From positions 1-64,000 of the forward strand of contig CALVTM010000007.1 of the NCBI GenBank assembly GCA_944362615.1: a DNA stretch of 64,000 nucleotides. Direction: 5' to 3'. This stretch comes from an uncultured Clostridia bacterium. Lineage in GTDB: Bacteria; Bacillota; Clostridia; Christensenellales; Pumilibacteraceae. A model generated the notes under the pieces. The model ran no database searches. It was not told the origin of the DNA and saw only the letters and a program-made list of their open reading frames with translations. The position numbers were made by a program, and so were the translations under genes. Position 1 is the stretch's first letter, and every line of letters starts with the position of its first letter. Shown one piece after another: positions 17,674 through 27,154 of the stretch.

Positions 17674-18705
17674 TCATCCGAGTTTTATCTTCTTCTGAGC
17701 AATCTTATAACCTTTTATAAATGCCCATCTTCCTATGGGACGAGGCAAAAAGGTGTATACGGCAGGATAATGACGGTATTTGAGCTTTCTATACAGCCAC
17801 TTATCCTTTGCTTTTATATCCGACCATACCTGCTTAAGCGCAGCGTACTTCTCTTTCGTCGGTACCGCAACCGTGAACATTATCGTTATCATCATGATAC
17901 ATGCAAGCGTGTGCATCATGTATTTATAAAGGGGTTTGCTCTTTTTCCTGAGCTCACGCATATCATATGCGTTCGCCATTATCAGCATCACCCTGTTCTG
18001 CTGATCATTGCGCTTGGAAAAGTTCGCCATATTGACGGACTGATCGGCTCTGCCTATATAATAGTGATAAAGATCAATATCCATATAGTACATTTTCTTC
18101 ACATACGGAAGCGGAGTATATGCATATATGTTATCCACATAGAACGTATGCTTCGGAAGCTCCAGACCGCATTCACGCAGAACGCTGACCTTGTACATAA
18201 GCGAGTGCATGAGCAGTACACTGGAAGTACGGAAAGGCTTTACCACGTCCCAGCCGAAAAACTGTTCGACCGGCATATTCGTTACGTATCTTCGAGTAAA
18301 AGATTCATTATCGCACACGCGGTCGTAAATAAAGTTGGTTATATACATATCGGGAAGTTCATCCGCGTCGCGGTGGCGGCGCACAGTCGCTATCAATTTA
18401 GCAAGAGCCTCCTCGTCTACCCAGTCGTCAGAGTCCACTACCTTATAGTAAAGTCCGTTGGCATTGCGCAAACCCTGATTGACACCCTCGCCGTGACCGC
18501 CGTTCTCCTGGTGGATAGCACGGCATATCGTGGGATATTTTGACGCGTATTCGTCGGCTATGGCACCAGTACCGTCCTTTGATCCGTCGTTGACTATGAT
18601 TATTTCAACATCTTCACCGCCGCTGAGTATCGAATCTATACATTTCCGCATGTATGCTTCCGAATTGTACGACGGCACCGCGAACGTTATCAATTTCTCA
18701 TTCAT
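17674..18705 (-). CDS. Family 2 glycosyltransferase
   Basis: Transfers a sugar from a nucleotide donor to a cell-surface glycan or lipid. It has 343 residues. The GT-A fold begins with ITFAVPSYNSEAYMRKCIDSIL, then EIIIVNDGSKDGT (nucleotide-binding Asp) and VVDSDDW (the DXD-type metal site near 95). Residues 230-343 are basic and include a short hydrophobic segment (about 262-280), so the protein is probably membrane-associated. The start has AGAGGAG upstream. Promoter and terminator make it a single-gene unit, so there is no pathway context. Acceptor unknown. Confidence 0.88.
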   Translation of the reverse strand: MNEKLITFAVPSYNSEAYMRKCIDSILSGGEDVEIIIVNDGSKDGTGAIADEYASKYPTICRAIHQENGGHGEGVNQGLRNANGLYYKVVDSDDWVDEEALAKLIATVRRHRDADELPDMYITNFIYDRVCDNESFTRRYVTNMPVEQFFGWDVVKPFRTSSVLLMHSLMYKVSVLRECGLELPKHTFYVDNIYAYTPLPYVKKMYYMDIDLYHYYIGRADQSVNMANFSKRNDQQNRVMLIMANAYDMRELRKKSKPLYKYMMHTLACIMMITIMFTVAVPTKEKYAALKQVWSDIKAKDKWLYRKLKYRHYPAVYTFLPRPIGRWAFIKGYKIAQKKIKLG

Positions 18706-18728
18706 AACCTGTTCTCCTCTTGAGTTAA

Positions 18729-18757
18729 ATTATAACATACCTTGTCGTAATATGCAA
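18729..18757 (-). promoter_or_regulatory. Promoter of the glycosyltransferase gene
   Basis: Minus strand: TTGCAT (18757-18752), 17-bp spacer, TATAAT (18734-18729), 23 bp before the start codon. Confidence 0.7.
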
Positions 18758-18851
18758 GAACTTTTCGTCAAAGGTTACGACATGATGCCGCTCCGCACGC
18801 AGAAACCGCCTTTTTTATCTTGGCGTCACTGAACACGGTCTTATCGATATA

Positions 18852-18888
18852 TAAAAGGACTGCAGCCCGATCTTACGGCAACAGTCCC
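18852..18888 (-). terminator. Terminator after dnaJ
   Basis: Minus strand: GGACTGTTGCC pairs with GGCTGCAGTCC, followed by TTTTATATAT. Confidence 0.8.
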
Positions 18889-18896
18889 CGTGTTAT

Positions 18897-20012
18897 TTAT
18901 TTCCCGAAAAATTTCTTTTTCCCGGGCTGCGTGGACATCGAATCACGATATGCCTTCAGCGCAGCCTTCTGTTCGTTGGTAAGCGATACCGGTACTTCCA
19001 CATTAAGCGTTACGAAATGATCGCCTCTGCCTACTCCGTTTACTCGCGGCACACCCTTGCCTTTGATGCGTACCCGCGTTCCCGACTGCGTGCCTTGCGC
19101 AACTTTGCATGAGACATCGCCGTCTACCGTCTTTACCGTTATGTCTCCGCCCATTACCATCACAGGATACGGCACGTTGACAGTTGAGTATATATCCGTT
19201 CCTTCACGACGGAAATCGGGATTGGAACGCACTACTACTTCCACGATAAGATCGCCTCTGCCGCCTCCGTTCTCACCCGGTTCGCCCTCGCCGCGTACGC
19301 GTACGCCCTGACCGTTATCTATGCCCGCGGGTATGCGTACTTTTATGCGTTTACGGGTGCTTATATATCCGGTTCCGTTGCACTCCGGACATCTGTTCTT
19401 CACCTTCATGCCCGAACCGCCGCAATCCGTACAGCGCGCGGTGCGGCTGATCATACCGAACGGCGTTCGCTGGCTGCTGACTACTTCGCCCGTACCGCCG
19501 CACGTCTTACATACCGTCGGCTTCTCTCCGTCCTTGCCGCCCGTACCGTGACATGCTTTGCACTCCGCTTTATAGCTGAGCTCTATTTCCTTTTCACAGC
19601 CGAATACCGCTTCTTCAAAATTTATACGCAATACATAAGTCGAATCGCTGCCCTGCACCGGTCCCCGTGAACGCGCACCCCGTCCGCGTCCGCCGAACAT
19701 TCCGAAAATATCACCGAAAATATCGCCGAAACCGGAGAACATATCCGAATATGAATTTGCGTCAAAGCCGTAATTTCCGTTCATGCCTGCATGACCTACG
19801 GTATCGTACTGCTTGCGCTTTTCCGCATCAGACAGCACACTGTATGCCTCACTCGCTTCCTTGAACTTCGCTTCGGCTTCTTTGTCGCCCGGATGAAGGT
19901 CGGGATGATACTTCTTAGCAAGGTCACGATAAGCTTTTTTTATCTCATCGTCCGTCGCCGTCTTGCTCACTCCCAGCACTTCGTAATAATCTCTTTTCTT
20001 TTCATCCGCCAT
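18897..20012 (-). CDS. dnaJ: Chaperone DnaJ (Hsp40)
   Basis: Co-chaperone that delivers unfolded proteins to DnaK and stimulates its ATPase. It has 371 residues, normal length. The J domain (about 6-70) has the HPD motif in [17 protein letters not shown], then a Gly/Phe-rich stretch, and four zinc-binding CxxCxGxG repeats ([32 protein letters not shown]). C-terminal substrate domains follow. It stands alone with its own promoter and CIRCE element; grpE and dnaK are not beside it, unlike the usual hrcA-grpE-dnaK-dnaJ order. Ribosome site GGAG 9 bp upstream. Confidence 0.97.
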   Translation of the reverse strand: MADEKKRDYYEVLGVSKTATDDEIKKAYRDLAKKYHPDLHPGDKEAEAKFKEASEAYSVLSDAEKRKQYDTVGHAGMNGNYGFDANSYSDMFSGFGDIFGDIFGMFGGRGRGARSRGPVQGSDSTYVLRINFEEAVFGCEKEIELSYKAECKACHGTGGKDGEKPTVCKTCGGTGEVVSSQRTPFGMISRTARCTDCGGSGMKVKNRCPECNGTGYISTRKRIKVRIPAGIDNGQGVRVRGEGEPGENGGGRGDLIVEVVVRSNPDFRREGTDIYSTVNVPYPVMVMGGDITVKTVDGDVSCKVAQGTQSGTRVRIKGKGVPRVNGVGRGDHFVTLNVEVPVSLTNEQKAALKAYRDSMSTQPGKKKFFGK

Positions 20013-20072
20013 ATATCACAGTCTCCGCAGCGGTCCAGCCGCTCACTTTAGCTTATTTATCTTCAATATCGG

Positions 20073-20101
20073 ATTATACCCGACACTGCGCTAAATGTCA
20101 A
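20073..20101 (-). promoter_or_regulatory. dnaJ promoter
   Basis: Minus strand: TTGACA (20101-20096), 17-bp spacer, TATAAT (20078-20073). Perfect consensus hexamers, about 55 nt of leader. Confidence 0.85.
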
Positions 20102-20106
20102 GCAAA

Positions 20107-20133
20107 TTAGCACTCTTTTAGCTGAAGTGCTAA
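20107..20133. promoter_or_regulatory. CIRCE element (HrcA operator)
   Basis: TTAGCACTC, nine bases, AAGTGCTAA: the CIRCE consensus with one mismatch (A for G in the right arm). It ends 5 bp upstream of the dnaJ -35 box rather than downstream of the -10 box, an unusual position. HrcA control of heat-shock genes through this sequence is established in Firmicutes. Confidence 0.9.
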
Positions 20134-20142
20134 ATTTTGCAA

Positions 20143-20184
20143 TAATAAAAAATATCCCGGCGTTCGGAGATCCGAGCGCCGGGG
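20143..20184 (-). terminator. Terminator after gap
   Basis: Minus strand: CCCCGGCGC pairs with CGCCGGG around TCGGATCTCCGA, followed by ATATTTTTTA. Confidence 0.85.
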
Positions 20185-20213
20185 CGTTACATTTGGAGGT
20201 AAACTATCAAAGT

Positions 20214-21302
20214 TTACTTGGAGATAAGCTCTCCGAAGTACTTTATAGTACGTACCATCTGGCTGGTGTAAGAGTTCTCGTTGTCGTACCAGGAAACTAC
20301 CTGTACTTCATAGAGGTCATCAGCTCCGTCTACCTTAAGTACGCTGGTCTGGGTAGAATCAAACAGAGAGCCGTAGTTCATACCGATGATATCGGAAGAT
20401 ACGATCTCGTCTTCGTTGTAACCGAAAGACTCGTTTGCCGCTGCCTTCATAGCTGCGTTTACGGCTTCCTTCGTTATGTCCTTACCCTTTACTACTGCGA
20501 TAAGGATCGTCGTAGAACCGGTCGGGGTGGGAACGCGCTGTGCTGCGCCGATGAGCTTGCCGTTGAGCTCGGGGATAACAAGACCGATAGCCTTTGCTGC
20601 ACCCGTGGAGTTGGGAACTATGTTGCAAGCGCCCGCACGGCTACGGCGAAGGTCTCCCTTTCTCTGGGGACCGTCAAGGATCATCTGGTCGCCGGTGTAT
20701 GCATGGATCGTGCACATGATACCGCTCTGGATAGGTGCGAACTTGTTGAGCGCATCAGCCATAGGAGCAAGGCAGTTCGTCGTGCAGGATGCTGCGGATA
20801 TGATCGCGTCGTCCTTCGTAAGGGTCTTGTGGTTGGTGTTATATACGATCGTCTTAAGATCGTTGCCTGCAGGAGCGGAAATGATAACGTGCTTAGCGCC
20901 TGCGTCGATATGTGCCTGAGCCTTTGCTTTGCTGGTGTAGAAACCGGAGCACTCAAGTACTACGTCAATGCCGAGCTCTTTCCAGGGAGCTTCCTTTGCA
21001 TTGGGTATAGCGTAGATCGTGATTTCCTTGCCGTCTACCGTGATGGAGCCGGGGGTAACGACGGTCTTACCGTCCTCTGCAAGAACAGGATCCTTGTGGG
21101 AAACAGCGTGCTTGCAGCCGCCGATACCTGCATAGTTGCCCTGCGAGGAGTCATACTTAAGAAGATGCGCGAGCATCTTGGGAGAGGTCAGGTCGTTGAT
21201 CGCAACGATCTCAAAACCTTCGGCGCCGAACATCTGACGGAACGCAAGTCTGCCGATACGTCCGAAGCCGTTGATAGCTACTTTTACGTTTTTGGTTGCC
21301 AT
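20214..21302 (-). CDS. gap: Glyceraldehyde-3-phosphate dehydrogenase, type I
   Basis: Oxidises and phosphorylates glyceraldehyde-3-phosphate to 1,3-bisphosphoglycerate with NAD in glycolysis. It has 362 residues, somewhat longer than the usual 335. The NAD fold starts [15 protein letters not shown]; the catalytic Cys lies in [12 protein letters not shown], and the His in the following [10 protein letters not shown]-terminal [13 protein letters not shown] is canonical. The extra length is mainly small insertions in the first 130 residues (for example around [15 protein letters not shown]). GGAGG lies upstream of the ATG. Single gene with strong promoter and terminator, as expected for an abundant enzyme; codon choice is strongly biased. 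Confidence 0.98.
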   Translation of the reverse strand: MATKNVKVAINGFGRIGRLAFRQMFGAEGFEIVAINDLTSPKMLAHLLKYDSSQGNYAGIGGCKHAVSHKDPVLAEDGKTVVTPGSITVDGKEITIYAIPNAKEAPWKELGIDVVLECSGFYTSKAKAQAHIDAGAKHVIISAPAGNDLKTIVYNTNHKTLTKDDAIISAASCTTNCLAPMADALNKFAPIQSGIMCTIHAYTGDQMILDGPQRKGDLRRSRAGACNIVPNSTGAAKAIGLVIPELNGKLIGAAQRVPTPTGSTTILIAVVKGKDITKEAVNAAMKAAANESFGYNEDEIVSSDIIGMNYGSLFDSTQTSVLKVDGADDLYEVQVVSWYDNENSYTSQMVRTIKYFGELISK

Positions 21303-21352
21303 TACAGTGGTCCTCCATTAAATTTCTGTGTGTAAAACTCACCTACTTTGCT

Positions 21353-21381
21353 ATTATACTCCTTTCTATTGTAAAAATCAA
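21353..21381 (-). promoter_or_regulatory. gap promoter
   Basis: Minus strand: TTGATT (21381-21376), 17-bp spacer, TATAAT (21358-21353). Confidence 0.8.
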
Positions 21382-21439
21382 GAATTTTAACAATATTTTT
21401 CAGCATACTTGCACCACTCGCGCTATATCCCCTATATGC

Positions 21440-21480
21440 TTGACTTTTATGTGTATAATTGTATATAATACATATATACA
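21440..21480 (+). promoter_or_regulatory. Promoter and palindromic operator of the GntR-ABC operon
   Basis: TTGACT (21440-21445), 18-bp spacer, TATAAT (21464-21469). A dyad with arms TGTATAT (21460-21466) and ATATACA (21474-21480) covers the -10 box. This position and form fit self-repression by the YtrA-type regulator encoded next. Confidence 0.75.
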
Positions 21481-21499
21481 ATATTGACAGGGGCGAATT

Positions 21500-21880
21500 T
21501 TGGATATCTTTATTAACAATAAATCGGATATACCGCTTCACAAACAGATCTACGATAAGATAAAGCGCGGTATACTTACGGGAGAGCTGAGAGAGGGCGA
21601 ACCGCTCCCTACGGTGCGCGGGCTGGCAAAAGATCTGCGGATAAGTATCATAACCACAGCACGAGCATATAAGGATCTCGAACAGGACGGATTTATCGAT
21701 ACCGTCGTCGGCAAAGGCAGCTTTGTCGCACGGCTCAGCGACGGTCTGCAGCGAGAGGAATATCTGAAGGAAGCGGAAAAGCTCATGAGCAAAGCGGCGG
21801 AAAAAGCCGCTTGCGGAGGCATGAGTAAAGAGGAGTTCGTCCGACTTGCCGAAGAGTTTTACGGAGGGAAATATGAATAA
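21500..21880 (+). CDS. GntR-family (YtrA subfamily) repressor
   Basis: A 126-residue regulator. Residues 8-75 form the GntR winged helix (PLHQIYDKIKRGILTG-like start, then LPTVRGLAKDLRISIITTARAYKDLEQDGFI). The short C-terminus has only two helices, as in YtrA, with no large effector domain. The start is TTG with a weak AGGGG site. Its coding end contains the ribosome site of the ABC ATPase gene, which overlaps it, so repressor and transporter are one operon. YtrA-type regulators respond to cell-wall-active compounds in Bacillus; the trigger here is unknown. Confidence 0.9.
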   Translation: MDIFINNKSDIPLHKQIYDKIKRGILTGELREGEPLPTVRGLAKDLRISIITTARAYKDLEQDGFIDTVVGKGSFVARLSDGLQREEYLKEAEKLMSKAAEKAACGGMSKEEFVRLAEEFYGGKYE

Positions 21881-22691
21881 CTGCGTCACACTGGAAAACG
21901 TGACAGTAAATTACGGCGCTTTGTCACAGTTTTCGCTTATCGTTCCGCGCGGTGAGGTCACCGGCATCATAGGGGAAAACGGTGCGGGCAAAAGTACCGT
22001 TCTTAAACTGCTCGCCGGTATCCTGCCATATGGTGGCAGCGCGACTGTAAACGGAGCGCAGGTAAAAGAGATGACCGGAGCGCAAAGGCAAAAGGTCGGC
22101 TATCTCGGCGGAGAAAGATGCCTGCCGGAAAGTCTGACCGCAACTCAGTTCGGCAACGTGCTTTCGGGCATGTTCGCAAACTGGGATAAAAAACAGTTCG
22201 CGGATATGATTTCGCGGGCTTCCCTGCCCTGCGACAAACCCATACGGGAATTCTCCACAGGCATGAAGACAAAGCTCGCGCTTGCCGCCGCAATGTCGCA
22301 TAATGCGGACCTGCTGCTCCTCGATGAACCTACAAACGGACTGGATGCGGCGGCGCGGGATGAAGTGCTCGATACGATATACGGATTCATGCAGGACGAA
22401 AAGCATACCGTTATCATCACTTCACACATAACGTCCGATCTTGAAAAGCTGTGCGACCGCATTGCTCTGATCCACGAAGGAAAGCTGCTCGTTTCCGGAG
22501 AAAAAGACGAGCTGCTTGACAGTTATGTGATCGTACGCGGATATAAAGGCGATAATGCGGTCAGAACGCTTGAGCGCGCTTACGGCTGTGACGCGCTCTT
22601 CCTGCGCAAAGATATCCCCGCCGGATCGGATGCGGAAAGAGTCGGTCTGGACGAACTTCTTATGTTTTTTATCAAAGGTAACATGTCATGA
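21873..22691 (+). CDS. ABC transporter ATPase of the GntR-linked operon
   Basis: A 272-residue ATP-binding subunit. The start MNNCVTLENV has GGAGG 5 bp upstream, inside the end of the repressor gene; a farther ATG has no site. Walker A is GENGAGKST, the signature region is EFSTGMKTKLALAAAM (FSTGM instead of LSGGQ, common in this subfamily), and Walker B is LLLLDEPTNGLD. Together with the next gene it forms an ABC-2 type exporter like YtrB-YtrC. It overlaps the repressor by 8 bp and the permease by 4 bp. Confidence 0.92.
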   Translation: MNNCVTLENVTVNYGALSQFSLIVPRGEVTGIIGENGAGKSTVLKLLAGILPYGGSATVNGAQVKEMTGAQRQKVGYLGGERCLPESLTATQFGNVLSGMFANWDKKQFADMISRASLPCDKPIREFSTGMKTKLALAAAMSHNADLLLLDEPTNGLDAAARDEVLDTIYGFMQDEKHTVIITSHITSDLEKLCDRIALIHEGKLLVSGEKDELLDSYVIVRGYKGDNAVRTLERAYGCDALFLRKDIPAGSDAERVGLDELLMFFIKGNMS

Positions 22692-23299
22692 AAGGTCTGT
22701 TTGTAAAAGATATGTACACACTTAAACGGTACGGTCTCTGGTACCTGGTATACTGCCTGGCGTTCACGCTTCTTGCGGTTTTTCTTGAGAACCCGGCGTT
22801 CGTTACCGGACTTGCGGTGCTTCTGCCGCTGTCCGCGCTCTCTGCGACCGTTACCGCCGACCGCAAGGACAACTGGACGGAATACGCTCTCGCCTGCGGA
22901 CAGTCGCCTTTTGCCATTGCTGCGGAAAAACTGATCATAGCTCTGACGCTCTCACTGATCACCACGGCGTTATGGGCGCTCTCTTATTTCCTTGCGTTCC
23001 GGACATTCGACGATCCGGCGGAGCTCTGCATCACCGCCGCGCTCTCCTTTGCTACCGTCGCGCTGTCGCTGCCGCTTTCGTATAAACTCGGTGTCGAACG
23101 CTGCCGGCTGGTGCTCGGGATCATCATGCTCGTACTTATGGTCGCGTGCGTGGCTCTTCTCACCGCCGCCGGCAACGGATTGTCAGACGCATCCCCTCTG
23201 CTGTTCTCCGCTCTTACCGTCATCAGCGTCGCCACATGCGTCCCTTCTTTATTTATTACTGCATCGGTTATACGTCCGGACAAGTCCCTGAGCCCATAA
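22688..23299 (+). CDS. ABC-2-type permease subunit of the GntR-linked operon
   Basis: A 203-residue membrane protein with six hydrophobic helices (about 15-32, 38-55, 80-103, 110-128, 140-160 and 170-192). The second loop ADRKDNWTEYALACGQSP is typical of small ABC-2 permeases, where the motif W..Y....P precedes the third helix. It starts in an ATGA overlap with the ATPase gene, so the two are made together. Substrate unknown. The promoter of the next gene lies only 24 bp downstream. Confidence 0.85.
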   Translation: MKGLFVKDMYTLKRYGLWYLVYCLAFTLLAVFLENPAFVTGLAVLLPLSALSATVTADRKDNWTEYALACGQSPFAIAAEKLIIALTLSLITTALWALSYFLAFRTFDDPAELCITAALSFATVALSLPLSYKLGVERCRLVLGIIMLVLMVACVALLTAAGNGLSDASPLLFSALTVISVATCVPSLFITASVIRPDKSLSP

Positions 23300-23322
23300 A
23301 GGCTAAAAATATTCAAAATGTA

Positions 23323-23351
23323 TTGACATAAAACCGCACTGATGATATAAT
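23323..23351 (+). promoter_or_regulatory. PFOR promoter
   Basis: TTGACA (23323-23328), 17-bp spacer, TATAAT (23346-23351): perfect consensus. A 110-nt leader with several possible stems (for example GCCGT and ACGGT around 23397-23417) follows before AGGAGG-type site and ATG. Confidence 0.85.
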
Positions 23352-23470
23352 ATTCAATGGTAATCAAACCGCCGACCGAGAGTTCTTTTTGTTTTGCCGT
23401 AATTGCTTTACGGTGAAAACGGCAGACGGTAACCAAATACAAACAATCTATAACGGAGGAATAATTCCAG

Positions 23471-26400
23471 ATGAAAAAAATGACTATCGACGGAAATACC
23501 GCGGCGTCTCATGTAGCGTACGCATTTTCCGAAGTAGCTGCCATTTATCCCATCACTCCCTCGTCCCCTATGGCGGAAGTTGCGGATGAGTGGTCTGCGA
23601 AGGGTAGACTCAACATGTTCGGACAACAGCTCCGCATTGCGGAAATGGAGTCTGAAGGCGGCGCTGCCGGTGCCGTTCACGGATCGCTCTCCGCAGGCGC
23701 GCTTACGACGACGTATACCGCCTCTCAGGGTCTGCTCCTTATGATCCCCAATATGTACAAAATCGCCGGCGAACTGCTGCCCTGCGTATTCCACGTTTCG
23801 GCGCGTGCGCTTGCGGCTTCGTCACTTAACATATTCGGTGATCATGCAGACGTTATGGCTTGCCGTCAGACCGGTTTCGCCATGCTCTGCTCGGGCAGCG
23901 TTCAGGAGGTCATGGATCTTGCGCTCGTTGCGCACCTGTCCACTCTTAAGAGTAAAGTTCCTTTCCTTCATTTCTTCGACGGCTTCCGTACGAGTCATGA
24001 GGTAAGCAAGATCGATGTTATCGATTATGATGAGATGAAGGCGCTCGTCAATATGGATGAAATCCGCGACTTCAAGAGCCGCGCTCTCAATCCCGAGCAT
24101 CCTATCCAGAAGGGTACGGCACAGAACCCTGACGTATACTTCCAGACCCGTGAGGCTGTCAACAAGTATTACAACGCCGTTCCCGAGATAGTCAAAGAGA
24201 AAATGGCGGAAGTCAGCAAGCTGACCGGCAGAAAGTACGAGATCTATCAGTACTACGGCGCTCCCGATGCGGATCGCGTCATCGTCCTTATGGGCAGCGG
24301 CGCTGAAACCGTTCAGGAAACGATCGATTACCTCACTGCAGCCGGCGAAAAGGTCGGCGTTATCAAAGTCCGCCTGTTCCGTCCGTTCGCAACTGAGGAC
24401 TTTATCTCCGCTATTCCCGAGACCTGCAAGAAGATCGCAGTTCTCGACCGTACAAAAGAGCCCGGTTCGCTCGGCGAGCCTCTCTACCTCGACGTATGCG
24501 CCGCTCTCGCAGAAAGCAAAGTACGCGGCGTAAAGGTTGTAGGCGGCCGCTACGGCATGGGCAGCAAGGAATTCACTCCTTCGATGGTTAACGCTATCTA
24601 CAAAGAGCTTAAGAAGGCTTCGCCGAAAAACCACTTCACTATCGGTATCGATGATGATGTGACCGGCACTTCCCTTGCTTACCCCGAATTCGTCAACGCA
24701 TCTCCCGCGGGTACTGTACGCTGCAAGTTCTACGGCTTCGGCGGTGATGGCACGGTAGGCGCAAACAAGAACAGCATCAAGATCATCGGTGACCACACCG
24801 ACAAGTATGCTCAGGGTTATTTCGAGTATGACTCCAAGAAGTCCGGCGGCTTCACTCTTTCGCACCTGCGTTTCGGTGATCAGCCCATTCTTTCCGAATA
24901 CCTCATCGATGAGGCGGATTTCGTAGCTTGCCACAAGCCCGCTTACGTAACGATGTACGATATGCTCTCCTCTCTTAAAGAGGGCGGCACGTTCCTGCTC
25001 AACTGCAAGTGGACGGATACAGAGCTTGAAAAAGAGCTTCCCGTTTCCATGAAGCGCATGCTCGCCAAGAAGCATATCAAGATGTATGCTATCGACGCTC
25101 TCGCTACCGCTCAGAAAGCAGGCAGCCCCAAGAGCCAGAACATGGTACTTCAGGCAGCGTTCTTCAAGATCGCAAATATTATACCTTACGCTCAGGCGGA
25201 AGAGTACATGAAAGCGGCTGTTGAAAAGACGTACGGCAAGAAGGGTCCCGAGGTAGTCAAGGCTAACTGCGACGCTATCGACATGGCTATCAGCGAGCTC
25301 CGCGAAGTTGAGATTCCCGACTGGTGGGCAACCACTAAGGTCGGAGCTAAAGCCGAGATCCCTGCCGATGCCAAGGCGGACAAGTATTACAACGAATTCA
25401 TCAGCGTCTGCAACGCCCAGGAAGGCAACAAACTTCCTGTATCCAAGGTAAGCGCAGACGGCTCCGTTCCTACCGGTACGACGAAGTATGAGAAGCGCGG
25501 TGCTGCTCCCGTTGTTCCGATGTGGGATATAACCAAGTGCATACAGTGCAACCAGTGCTCGTACGTATGCCCTCACGCAGCTATCCGTCCCGTACTTATG
25601 ACGGCTGAAGAAGCTGCTGCAGCTCCCAAGGCTTTCGCATCCAAGCCCGCTAACGGCTTCGCAGGTATGCAGTTCAGAGTTCAGGTATCTCCTCTTGACT
25701 GCACGGGATGCTCCTCCTGCGCTAACGTATGCCCTGCTCCCGGCAAGGCACTCAAGATGATCGATATTGAAGCTGCAATCAAGGCGGAAAAAGCTAACTG
25801 GGAATTCTCTCAGACCGTTTCCGTTAAGGATGTTCCTCCGACGAATCCCAAGAACAGCCAGTTCAGTCAGCCTCTCTTCGAGTTCTCCGGAGCTTGCGCA
25901 GGCTGCGGCGAAACCCCTTATGTCAAGCTTGTTACCCAGCTGTTCGGTGACCGTATGATCATCGCTAACGCTACGGGTTGCTCGTCCATCTACGGCGGTT
26001 CCGCTCCCGTTTGCCCTTACACTAAGAACGCTAAGGGAGAAGGTCCCGCATGGGCTAACTCGCTGTTCGAGGATAACGCTCAGTTCGGTTATGGTATGTT
26101 CCTTGCTTATAAAGCTCGCCGCGAAAAGCTCGCTGCCGATATGCACAAGGCTATAGAGCTCGGAGCAGGCGCTGACCTCAAAGCTGCTTTCGAGGAATGG
26201 GGCGCAAACATGAAGAGCGTCGAGATCACCCGCAAGTGCGCCGACACTATCAAGGCCGCACTTCCCGAGGCTATCAAAGCCGCTTCCGGTGAGCTCAAGA
26301 GCGTTCTCGAAACAATCTACGCAGACAGCGACTGCATCGTCAAGAAGTCGTTCTGGATTATCGGCGGTGACGGTTGGGCTTACGATATCGGTTACGGCGG

Positions 26401-26977
26401 TCTCGACCACGTGCTTGCTCAGGATGAGGACGTTAACGTACTCGTTCTCGATACCGAGGTTTACTCCAACACCGGCGGTCAGGCTTCCAAGGCTTCCCCT
26501 ACCGGCTCTGTCGCTAAGTTCGCTGCTGCCGGCAAGCGCACAAAGAAGAAGGATCTCGGTATGATGGCTATGAGCTACGGCTACGTATACGTTGCACAGT
26601 GCGCTATGGGCGCAAGTCAGCCTCAGCTCCTCAAGGCTCTTACCGAAGCCGAGAAGTATGACGGACCTTCGCTTGTTATCTGCTACTCCACCTGTATCAA
26701 CCACGGTATCCGCATGGATATGGGTCAGATGGAACAGAAGAAGGCTGTTGAAGCCGGTTACTGGCAGCTTTACCGCTACAACCCCGATACCGGATTCACC
26801 CTTGACTCCAAAGATCCTACAGCTTCTTATCAGGACTTCCTTATGGGCGAAACGAGATATAAGTCCCTTAAGGCTTCCAAGCCTGAGATTGCAAGCGTCC
26901 TCTTCGAGAAAGCTGAAAATGACGCCAAAGTACGTCTGGAAACCTATAAGATCAAAGCAGAAGAGTCTAAGAAATAA
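23471..26977 (+). CDS. nifJ: Pyruvate:ferredoxin (flavodoxin) oxidoreductase
   Basis: Splits pyruvate with CoA to acetyl-CoA, CO2 and reduced ferredoxin, the main pyruvate enzyme of anaerobes. At 1168 residues it is the single-chain homodimeric form. Domains in order: pyrimidine-binding domain I (from MTIDGNTAASHVAYAFSEVA), the gamma domain (about 420-620), and a ferredoxin domain with CIQCNQCSYVCP (near 690) and CTGCSSCANVCP (near 743). The last part binds thiamine diphosphate and a third cluster (CAGCGETPY near 811; GGDGWAYDIGYGG near 963). Its own strong promoter and terminator, and uniform codon use, indicate high expression. The reverse frame is open over much of the gene, a result of that bias. 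Confidence 0.98.
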   Translation: MKKMTIDGNTAASHVAYAFSEVAAIYPITPSSPMAEVADEWSAKGRLNMFGQQLRIAEMESEGGAAGAVHGSLSAGALTTTYTASQGLLLMIPNMYKIAGELLPCVFHVSARALAASSLNIFGDHADVMACRQTGFAMLCSGSVQEVMDLALVAHLSTLKSKVPFLHFFDGFRTSHEVSKIDVIDYDEMKALVNMDEIRDFKSRALNPEHPIQKGTAQNPDVYFQTREAVNKYYNAVPEIVKEKMAEVSKLTGRKYEIYQYYGAPDADRVIVLMGSGAETVQETIDYLTAAGEKVGVIKVRLFRPFATEDFISAIPETCKKIAVLDRTKEPGSLGEPLYLDVCAALAESKVRGVKVVGGRYGMGSKEFTPSMVNAIYKELKKASPKNHFTIGIDDDVTGTSLAYPEFVNASPAGTVRCKFYGFGGDGTVGANKNSIKIIGDHTDKYAQGYFEYDSKKSGGFTLSHLRFGDQPILSEYLIDEADFVACHKPAYVTMYDMLSSLKEGGTFLLNCKWTDTELEKELPVSMKRMLAKKHIKMYAIDALATAQKAGSPKSQNMVLQAAFFKIANIIPYAQAEEYMKAAVEKTYGKKGPEVVKANCDAIDMAISELREVEIPDWWATTKVGAKAEIPADAKADKYYNEFISVCNAQEGNKLPVSKVSADGSVPTGTTKYEKRGAAPVVPMWDITKCIQCNQCSYVCPHAAIRPVLMTAEEAAAAPKAFASKPANGFAGMQFRVQVSPLDCTGCSSCANVCPAPGKALKMIDIEAAIKAEKANWEFSQTVSVKDVPPTNPKNSQFSQPLFEFSGACAGCGETPYVKLVTQLFGDRMIIANATGCSSIYGGSAPVCPYTKNAKGEGPAWANSLFEDNAQFGYGMFLAYKARREKLAADMHKAIELGAGADLKAAFEEWGANMKSVEITRKCADTIKAALPEAIKAASGELKSVLETIYADSDCIVKKSFWIIGGDGWAYDIGYGGLDHVLAQDEDVNVLVLDTEVYSNTGGQASKASPTGSVAKFAAAGKRTKKKDLGMMAMSYGYVYVAQCAMGASQPQLLKALTEAEKYDGPSLVICYSTCINHGIRMDMGQMEQKKAVEAGYWQLYRYNPDTGFTLDSKDPTASYQDFLMGETRYKSLKASKPEIASVLFEKAENDAKVRLETYKIKAEESKK

Positions 26978-27031
26978 TTATCCTTCGCGAGCGGATATGT
27001 CCGCTCAGCGGAAGAATAATGAAAAACCCCA

Positions 27032-27067
27032 GGGGTTGCCGCACAAGTGCGACAGCCCCTTTATTTT
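27032..27067 (+). terminator. Terminator after PFOR
   Basis: GGGGTTGCCGCAC pairs with GTGCGACAGCCCC, followed by TTTATTTTT. Confidence 0.85.
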
Positions 27068-27083
27068 TAACCGAAACCACAAA

Positions 27084-27121
27084 CAAAAAAGGTGAAGCGT
27101 TTTGCGGCGCTTCACCTTTTT
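27084..27121 (-). terminator. Terminator after the leucine-rich-repeat gene
   Basis: AGGTGAAGCG and CGCTTCACCT form a stem with T-runs on both sides, so it can act in both directions between the two convergent genes. Confidence 0.85.
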
Positions 27122-27154
27122 CTGCTTTACGATCAAGCTTATCTGTTCAATATA

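Noticed and set aside
23822-26704. A 960-codon open frame antisense to the PFOR gene
   Set aside because: It mirrors the strong codon bias of PFOR, has no ribosome site or recognisable domain, and similar long mirror frames occur opposite valS, gap, gyrB and ftsH.
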